Below are positions 4,607-9,523 of a stretch of 9,523 bases of DNA, piece after piece. Source of the stretch: Nitrospinota bacterium (GTDB lineage Bacteria > Nitrospinota_A > UBA7883 > JADGGD01). Where the stretch lies: NCBI GenBank assembly GCA_015229165.1, contig JADGCD010000072.1:1-9523 (forward strand), read 5' to 3'. A program made the position numbers and the translations under genes. The notes beneath the pieces were generated by a model. That model saw only the letters and a list, made by a program, of their open reading frames with translations, did not search any database and was not told where the DNA came from. The first letter of the stretch is position 1; every line of letters starts with the position of its first letter.

Positions 4607-5076
4607 AATACGCATTCGATCCGGAGCGCGACCTTCTCCTTGAGCGCGAGGTCGATATTTCGCGTTCGCTTCTCTGGCGGGGGTGGACCGAGCCGGAACT
4701 CCTGAAACAGTGGTTCACGCCGACCCCTTGGAGGACCACCGAATGCGTCATCGACCTCCGTCCCGGCGGCGCCTTTCACACGGTCATGGAGGGGCCCGAC
4801 GGCGCGGGGGAATGCGTTGACGGGTGTTATCTCGAAGTGGTTCCGCAGGAACGGTTGATCTTCACCGACGCCCTCGGACCGGGATACCGTCCTTCGGCCC
4901 GCCCGTTCATGACCGCCATCGTCACCTTCGACGATCTCGGGAACGGTCGGACACGCTACACCGCCCATGTACGGCACAAGAGCGCGGCGGATCGGGAGAC
5001 GCACGAGAAGATGGGCTTTCACGACGGATGGGGGAAAGCCTTCGACCAACTGGTGGCGCTGGCCAATACCTTGTAG
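4603..5076 (+). CDS. SRPBCC / AHSA1-domain protein, second of pair
   Basis: A 157-residue paralogue-like protein with the same fold. Residues 18-39 carry the family signature (DISRSLLWRGWTEPELLKQW, then F), followed by RPGGAFHTVMEGPDG at about 53-67 and a C-terminal helix beginning near GFHDGWGKAFDQL. It differs strongly in sequence from the preceding protein, so the two may bind different ligands or form a heteromer. The start overlaps the previous stop as ATGA (4603-4606), with GGGAG about ten bases upstream. It is the last gene of the operon; a strong hairpin follows 24 bases after the stop. No enzymatic residues can be assigned. Confidence 0.88.
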   Translation: MKYAFDPERDLLLEREVDISRSLLWRGWTEPELLKQWFTPTPWRTTECVIDLRPGGAFHTVMEGPDGAGECVDGCYLEVVPQERLIFTDALGPGYRPSARPFMTAIVTFDDLGNGRTRYTAHVRHKSAADRETHEKMGFHDGWGKAFDQLVALANTL

Positions 5077-5100
5077 CGAAGACGGGAGGCGGGGCGGCCA

Positions 5101-5121
5101 AGGGTGAGCGGCGCTCACCCT
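5101..5121. terminator. Hairpin between convergent SRPBCC operon and katG
   Basis: AGGGTGAGC-GGC-GCTCACCCT is a perfect nine-pair stem with a three-base loop in the 71-base gap between two convergent genes. Its placement suits a two-way terminator. There is no long U-run on either side, so it may act mainly as an mRNA 3'-end stabiliser. Confidence 0.6.
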
Positions 5122-5147
5122 CCCCCTTCGAGATGAAGACCCCGATG

Positions 5148-7343
5148 TCACTTCAGATCGAAGCGGTCGAGGTTCATCACCTTGCTCCATGCGGCGACGA
5201 AGGCGGCGACGAACGTCCCCTCCGCCCCGTCGCAGGCGTAGACTTCGGCCAACGCCCGCAGTTGGGAGTTCGAGCCGAAGACCAGATCGACCCGCGTTCC
5301 GGTCCACTTCAGCTCTCCCGTTTTCCGGTCGCTCCCGGCGAACAGATCCCCCTCCGGGGTGGTGGCTTTCCATTCCGTGTCCATGTCGAGCAGGTTCACG
5401 AAAAAATCGTTGCTCAGGACACCGGGGCGCCGGGTGAAGAGGCCGTGGGACGCCCCCCCCACCGTGGCGCCGAGCGCCCGCATGCCGCCGACGAGAACCG
5501 TCATCTCGGGGGCGGTCAGCGTCAGCAGGTGGGCCTTGTCCAGGAGGAGTTCTTCCGCCGGGACGGTGTATTTTGTCTTGAGGTAGTTGCGGAACCCGTC
5601 GGCCACCGGCTCCAGCGGGGCGAACGCATCGACATCGGTCTGCTCCTGCGTCGCGTCGGTCCGTCCGGGGGTGAAGGGGACGACCACGGCATGGCCGGCC
5701 CGCTGGGCCGCCTGTTCCACGGCGGCGCACCCGCCGAGGACGATCAGGTCGGCCAAAGAGACCTTCGCGCCGTCGCTCCGGGCGGCGTTGAAGGCGCTCC
5801 GAATCCCGTCGAGGAGGGTCAAAACCTTCGACAGGAGGGAGGGCTGGTTGACCTCCCACTCTCTCTGCGGCGCCAGCCGTATCCGGGCGCCGTTGGCGCC
5901 CCCCCGTTTGTCCGAGCCCCGGAAGGTGGCCGCCGACCCCCAAGCGGTCGATACCAGCTCGGGTACGGTGAGACCGGAGGAGAGGATCGTCCGCTTGAGG
6001 GAGGCGATGGCGTCGGCGTCGATGAGCGGATGGTCGATGGCGGGGAGCGGGTCTTGCCAGATCAGCGTTTCCGTCGGCGCTTCGGGGCCGAGATAGCGGG
6101 AGCGGGGCCCCAGGTCGCGGTGGGTCAGCTTGAACCAGGCCCGGGCGAAGGCGTCGGCCAGGGCGTCCGGGTCTTTGTGGAACCGTCGTGCGATCGGCTC
6201 GTACACCGGGTCCATGCGGAGCGCGAGGTCGGCGGTGGTCATCATCGGCCGGTGTTTTTTCGCCGGATCGTGGGCGTCGGGCGCCATTTTCTCCTCGGGG
6301 ACATCCTTGGCCAGCCACTGCCACGCCCCCGCCGGGCTCTTGACCAGCTCCCACTCGTAGCCGAAGAGGGTGTCGAAGTAGCTGGTGTCCCACCGGATCG
6401 GCGTCGGCGTCCAGGCGCCTTCGATGCCGCTGGTGGTGGTGTGGACCCCTTTGCCGCCGCCGAGGCTGTTCTTCCACCCCAGCCCCATTTCCTCCAGCGG
6501 CGCCCCTTCCGGCGCGGGGCCGACCAGCGTCGCATCGCCGGCGCCGTGGGCTTTGCCGAAGGTATGCCCGCCCGCCACCAGCGCGACGGTCTCCTCGTCG
6601 TTCATCGCCATCCGTTCGAAGGTTTCGCGGATGTCCCGCCCCGACGCCACCGGATCGGGGTTGCCGTTGGGTCCTTCCGGGTTGACGTAGATCAGCCCCA
6701 TCTGTACCGCAGCAAGGGGCCGTTCGAGCTGGCGGCCACCGCGATACCGCTCGTCGCCCAACCATTTGGTCTCGGCGCCCCAGTAGATGTCCTCTTCCGG
6801 CGCCCAGATATCCTCCCGCCCTCCGGCGAAGCCGAAGGTGCGAAATCCCATCGATTCGAGGGCGCAGTTCCCCGCAAGAATCATCAGGTCCGCCCAGGAG
6901 ATGGCATTGCCGTATTTTCGCTTCACCGGCCAGAGGAGGCGGCGCGCCTTGTCGAGGTTGGCGTTGTCGGGCCAACTGTTGAGCGGGGCGAACCGCTGGT
7001 TTCCGGTGGAGGCGCCCCCCCGCCCGTCGCCGGTGCGGTAGGTTCCCGCGCTGTGCCAGGCCATACGAATGAAGAGGGGGCCGTAGTGGCCGTAGTCGGC
7101 GGGCCACCACTCCTTGGAGTCGGTCATCAGGGCATAGAGGTCCTTTTTCAACGCGGCAAAATCGAGTTTCGCGAATGCGGCGGCGTAGTCAAAGCCTGCC
7201 TCCATGGGGCTGGAGAGGGGGGCGTGCTGGTGAAGGATGCCGATATTCAGCTGCTTTGGCCACCAATCCTGGTTCGATTGGGCGCCAACGGAGGTTTTGG
7301 CCCCGTGCGCGGAGGCGAAGGGGCACTGCGCTTTTTCGGTCAT
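5148..7343 (-). CDS. katG: Catalase-peroxidase
   Basis: A 731-residue haem enzyme that removes hydrogen peroxide by catalase and peroxidase reactions. The N-terminal domain has the distal triad in RMAWH (R93, W96, H97), the proximal haem ligand H260 in GGHTFG, D126, and the residues forming the Met-Tyr-Trp cofactor (W96, Y219 and M245, by alignment to M. tuberculosis W107-Y229-M255). S305 corresponds to the tuberculosis S315 site. The C-terminal haem-free domain is complete to the final FDLK. The length is normal. The start at 7343 is chosen because GAGAGG lies at the right distance and the protein begins MTEKAQCPF, as KatG usually does; an upstream in-frame TTG (7376) is less likely. There is no signal peptide, so it acts in the cytoplasm. 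OxyR- or PerR-like sites were looked for upstream and none was clear. No furA-type regulator is adjacent. Confidence 0.97.
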   Translation of the reverse strand: MTEKAQCPFASAHGAKTSVGAQSNQDWWPKQLNIGILHQHAPLSSPMEAGFDYAAAFAKLDFAALKKDLYALMTDSKEWWPADYGHYGPLFIRMAWHSAGTYRTGDGRGGASTGNQRFAPLNSWPDNANLDKARRLLWPVKRKYGNAISWADLMILAGNCALESMGFRTFGFAGGREDIWAPEEDIYWGAETKWLGDERYRGGRQLERPLAAVQMGLIYVNPEGPNGNPDPVASGRDIRETFERMAMNDEETVALVAGGHTFGKAHGAGDATLVGPAPEGAPLEEMGLGWKNSLGGGKGVHTTTSGIEGAWTPTPIRWDTSYFDTLFGYEWELVKSPAGAWQWLAKDVPEEKMAPDAHDPAKKHRPMMTTADLALRMDPVYEPIARRFHKDPDALADAFARAWFKLTHRDLGPRSRYLGPEAPTETLIWQDPLPAIDHPLIDADAIASLKRTILSSGLTVPELVSTAWGSAATFRGSDKRGGANGARIRLAPQREWEVNQPSLLSKVLTLLDGIRSAFNAARSDGAKVSLADLIVLGGCAAVEQAAQRAGHAVVVPFTPGRTDATQEQTDVDAFAPLEPVADGFRNYLKTKYTVPAEELLLDKAHLLTLTAPEMTVLVGGMRALGATVGGASHGLFTRRPGVLSNDFFVNLLDMDTEWKATTPEGDLFAGSDRKTGELKWTGTRVDLVFGSNSQLRALAEVYACDGAEGTFVAAFVAAWSKVMNLDRFDLK

Positions 7344-7762
7344 TGCAAGATCCTCTCGTGAACATTCTGGACTCAATGTAAGCCTGTTACGACTCTTTTG
7401 CCACCGCTCCCCTTCCCACAGATTTGCGTCCTCACGCAGCGGGGGCTATCGTCATGTCAGTGATATTGAAAGGGAAAAGAGAGCGAGAAGAGACCGCGCG
7501 ACTCTGAGGTTGACCTCTTCTTTACCCACGACTTTGACCTTCCCGCCACAATTCCCTGCCGCTGCCGGACAGCATCGGCGTAGCGGGTCCGCTGGTTCTC
7601 CCCGGCGACGTTTCACGTGATCGCGCGCCAGTCGTATCTGGGGGATGCCCTCCCAAGGGTCCTTCTGTACGGCGTCCGAAAGATCATGGTACTATAAGAA
7701 GATTCGCGCTTCGCCGCGTGGCCGCCGACGCCGGAGGGGCCGCCGGGCGGAGCCATACGCGC
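7344..7762. other. Region without a convincing gene between katG and tRNA-Leu
   Basis: About 420 bases between divergent transcription units. Small structures seen are TGCGT-CCTC-ACGCA (7425-7438), the palindrome GAGGT-TG-ACCTC (7506-7517), and the word TTGACCT twice, at 7510 and 7534, 24 bases apart. TATAAG at 7693-7698 is a possible -10 for the tRNA-Leu transcript, followed by a GC-rich discriminator, but no good -35 accompanies it. Open frames crossing this region are antisense to or extend through the tRNA and show no protein-like composition. The katG promoter must lie near 7360-7420 but I cannot identify it. Confidence 0.5.
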
Positions 7763-7847
7763 GCGAAAGTGGCGGAACTGGTAGACGCACTGGACTTAGG
7801 ATCCAGCGGATCGCTCCGTGGGGGTTCGAGTCCCCCCTTTCGCACCA
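7763..7847 (+). tRNA. tRNA-Leu (anticodon UAG)
   Basis: An 85-base class II tRNA. The acceptor arms GCGAAAG (7763-7769) and CTTTCGC (7837-7843) are fully complementary and followed by encoded ACCA. The anticodon stem CTGGA/TCCAG closes the loop CTTAGGA, giving anticodon TAG at 7797-7799, which reads CUN leucine codons. The long variable arm CGGA-TCGC-TCCG is typical of tRNA-Leu. The T-arm is GGGGG-TTCGAGT-CCCCC. The tig start lies 32 bases downstream with no terminator in between, so the two are probably on one transcript that is cut by RNase P and 3' processing. Confidence 0.97.
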
Positions 7848-7867
7848 ACGGCGCCCGAGAGCGCTTC

Positions 7868-7874
7868 AAGGAGG
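7868..7874 (+). promoter_or_regulatory. Perfect Shine-Dalgarno that fixes the TTG start of tig
   Basis: AAGGAGG lies five bases before the TTG at 7880. No ATG or GTG is suitably placed in frame, and the protein from this TTG begins like other trigger factors. The strong ribosome site may offset the weak start codon. Confidence 0.85.
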
Positions 7875-7879
7875 TTGTC

Positions 7880-9172
7880 TTGGATATCGAAGTGCAGGAG
7901 GTTTCCCCCTGCGTCAAACGGATCAGCGTCAACGTGCCGGTGGACGAGATTTCGCCCCGGATCGACACCCAACTGGGCGAGCTGGCCCGCCGCGCCAAAG
8001 TGCCCGGCTTCCGGCAGGGGAAAGCTCCCCGCCCGGTCATCCGCAAGATGTACGGCAAGCAGGTTCACGGCGACGTCTCCCAGAAGGTCATCGACGAAGC
8101 CTTCCGCAAGGCGCTGGCCGACAACGACCTCAACCCGGTGGGCGACCCGATGGTCGAGAGCCTCGTGGTCGAGGAGGGGGCGCCGATTTCGCTGGTCGCC
8201 ACCGTCGAAGTCTTCCCTAAAATCGCGCTGGCGCCCTTCGACGGGCTGACCCTGACCCGGAAGATCCGTCCCGTGGACGAGGACGAGATCGAGACCGTCA
8301 TCACCCAGTACCGGGAGCGGCAGGCCCGTTTCACCCCGGTGGAGGGGCGCGGCGTCGCCGAGGGGGACTACATCACCATCGACTACTCCGCCACCAAGGC
8401 CGATGGCGCCCCGCTGGAGCATTTCAAGGGCGAAGGACGGCAGGCCCACGTCGATAAGGAACAGATGTTCGAAGGGTTCTACGAAGGCATCCTGGGCATG
8501 ACCAAGGGCCAGACCAAGGAATTCGACGCCCCCATGCCGGAAGACTATCCCGACACCGGGATCGCCGGCAAGCCGGTGACCTTCAAGATCACCCTGCACG
8601 AAATCAAGGCCAAGAGCCTCCCCGAAGCCGACGACGAGCTGGCCCGGGAGGTCTCCGACTTCGACACCATGGCCGAACTGGTGGCCGACATCCGCAAAGG
8701 CGCCGAAGAGCGGGCCAAGGACGCCGCCGACGGCGCCCTGAAGAGCGAGCTGCTGGCCAAACTGATCGAGGCCAACCCCATGGAGCTGCCGCCGGGTCTG
8801 CTGGAGCGGCAGGCCGCCTCCACCGCCCAGCGCCGCGCCCGCCAGTTCGCCCAGCAGGGGATCGACCTGGCCGCCGCCGGAATCGACGCCGCCACCATGG
8901 CCGAACGCTCCCGGACCGAGGCGGTCCGCTCGCTCAAGGAACAGGTGATCCTGGCCTCCTTCGGCGAGGCCCACAAGGTGACGCTGGAAGAGGGGGACAT
9001 CGACCGGGAGGTGGCCAAACTGGCCGCCATGTTCGGACAGTCCCCCGAGATGACCCGCCAGCAGCTCTCCCAGGGGGGGGGGCTGGAGGCTCTGGCCAAC
9101 CAGGCCTACGCCGACAAGGTGACCCAGGCGATGCTCGCCCGGGTGACCGTGACCGACGAACCGACCGCCTAA
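7880..9172 (+). CDS. tig: Trigger factor, ribosome-bound chaperone / peptidyl-prolyl isomerase
   Basis: A 430-residue protein (E. coli 432) that binds nascent chains at the ribosomal exit tunnel in the cytoplasm. The ribosome-docking signature GFRQGK is at residues 43-48, the same numbering as in E. coli, in the context VPGFRQGKAPRPVI. The FKBP-type isomerase domain spans roughly 155-245 (from GDYITIDY, through the GFYEGILGM segment, to VTFKITLHEIK). The helical C-terminal chaperone arms run from about 250 to the end. The start is TTG at 7880; the frame is open further upstream, but that part reads through the tRNA and is not protein-like. clpP follows after 18 bases, the usual tig-clpP arrangement, which links co-translational folding with degradation. 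Confidence 0.97.
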   Translation: MDIEVQEVSPCVKRISVNVPVDEISPRIDTQLGELARRAKVPGFRQGKAPRPVIRKMYGKQVHGDVSQKVIDEAFRKALADNDLNPVGDPMVESLVVEEGAPISLVATVEVFPKIALAPFDGLTLTRKIRPVDEDEIETVITQYRERQARFTPVEGRGVAEGDYITIDYSATKADGAPLEHFKGEGRQAHVDKEQMFEGFYEGILGMTKGQTKEFDAPMPEDYPDTGIAGKPVTFKITLHEIKAKSLPEADDELAREVSDFDTMAELVADIRKGAEERAKDAADGALKSELLAKLIEANPMELPPGLLERQAASTAQRRARQFAQQGIDLAAAGIDAATMAERSRTEAVRSLKEQVILASFGEAHKVTLEEGDIDREVAKLAAMFGQSPEMTRQQLSQGGGLEALANQAYADKVTQAMLARVTVTDEPTA

Positions 9173-9190
9173 GGAGGAGCGATACCTGCG

Positions 9191-9523
9191 ATGCTCGTAC
9201 CCATCGTCGTCGAACAGACCAACCGCGGAGAGCGGTCCTACGACATCTATTCCCGGTTGCTCAAAGACCGGATCATCTTTCTGGGCACCCCCATTGACGA
9301 CCACATCGCCAATCTCATCATCGCCCAACTGATCTTCCTCGAAGCCGACGACCCCGGCGCCGACATCTCGATCTACATCAACAGCCCCGGCGGCGTGGTG
9401 ACGGCAGGCATGGCCATCTACGACACCATGGCCTACATCAAGCCCGACATCCAGACCATCTGCATCGGGCAGGCCGCCTCCATGGGCGCCGTGCTGCTGG
9501 CGGCGGGCACCAAGGGGAAGCGC
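9191..9523 (+). CDS. clpP: ATP-dependent Clp protease proteolytic subunit (partial, runs off right edge)
   Basis: The first 111 residues of ClpP, the serine peptidase that forms the double-ring chamber working with ClpX or ClpA. The start is MLVPIVVEQTNRGERSYDIY, typical of the family, with a short or absent propeptide. INSPGG at 63-68 and the nucleophile S97 in GQAASMGA are present. The catalytic His and Asp lie beyond the window. GGAGGAG, right after the tig stop, is about eleven bases before the ATG, slightly long spacing but the only candidate. It is almost certainly co-transcribed with tig. ClpP with ClpX degrades tmRNA-tagged proteins in well-studied bacteria, which relates it to the ssrA gene in this window. 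Confidence 0.97.
   Translation, partial: MLVPIVVEQTNRGERSYDIYSRLLKDRIIFLGTPIDDHIANLIIAQLIFLEADDPGADISIYINSPGGVVTAGMAIYDTMAYIKPDIQTICIGQAASMGAVLLAAGTKGKR

Noticed and set aside
4582..7361. Very long open frames (over 840 codons) on the strand opposite and in another frame of katG
   Set aside because: Their composition is rich in Arg, Gly and Pro with no family features; they are frame shadows of katG in GC-rich DNA.
7344..7376. Upstream TTG start for KatG adding 11 residues
   Set aside because: The ATG at 7343 has GAGAGG at proper spacing and gives the usual KatG N-terminus.
7718..7879. N-terminal extension of trigger factor reading through tRNA-Leu (AKVAELVDALDLGSS stretch)
   Set aside because: The extension is translated tRNA sequence; trigger factors begin at the TTG at 7880, which has a perfect ribosome site.
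7684..8058. Open frame antisense to tRNA-Leu (contains a GGLEPPRSDPLDPKS stretch)
   Set aside because: The protein-like stretch is just the reverse complement of the tRNA, a known false gene pattern; it also overlaps tig antisense.
7796..9328. Long minus-strand open frame opposite tig and clpP
   Set aside because: It is a Gly-rich repetitive shadow of two clearly identified genes.

Overview
The window is GC-rich bacterial chromosome that looks mostly like core genome of a proteobacterium-like organism. Three things point that way: the tRNA-Leu / tig / clpP order at the right end, a one-piece tmRNA (against a typical alphaproteobacterium, where ssrA is permuted into two pieces), and a tmRNA tag that differs from the enterobacterial one (ANDYNYAVAA instead of ANDENYALAA). 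I cannot name the genus; a deep-branching proteobacterial lineage is only a guess.

Left part (1-2884). A leftward gene running off the left edge encodes the N-terminus of a large restriction-modification enzyme with a PD-(D/E)XK nuclease motif. It is divergent from folC (folylpolyglutamate/dihydrofolate synthase). The end of folC overlaps tail-to-tail with a leftward guanine-deaminase-like zinc deaminase. Upstream of the deaminase on the same strand is a small secreted protein of unknown function. The deaminase start codon sits inside a long GC-rich inverted repeat whose loop carries a perfect TATAAT, only six bases before the ATG.

Middle part (2885-5147). A complete ssrA (tmRNA) gene is followed by hairpins and a diverged second copy of its own last ~15 bases plus 34 bases of downstream sequence, about 100 bases away. 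This resembles a recombination or integration scar at a classic phage/island attachment site. Next is a compact three-gene operon: an ArsR-family repressor and two SRPBCC/AHSA1-type ligand-binding proteins, closed by a strong hairpin shared with the convergent katG.

Right part (5148-9523). Catalase-peroxidase katG is read leftward with all key active-site residues present. A region of about 420 bases without a convincing gene separates it from tRNA-Leu(UAG), the trigger factor gene tig (TTG start after a perfect Shine-Dalgarno) and the beginning of clpP. Trigger factor and ClpP form the usual protein folding/degradation cluster; clpX would be expected just beyond the edge. tmRNA-tagged peptides are known Clp substrates in other bacteria, so ssrA and clpP are functionally linked although not adjacent.

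I did not find a clearly new multi-gene system. The most unusual items are the structured deaminase start, the degenerate duplication of the ssrA 3' end, altered residues in two FolC signature motifs, and the orphan secreted protein.
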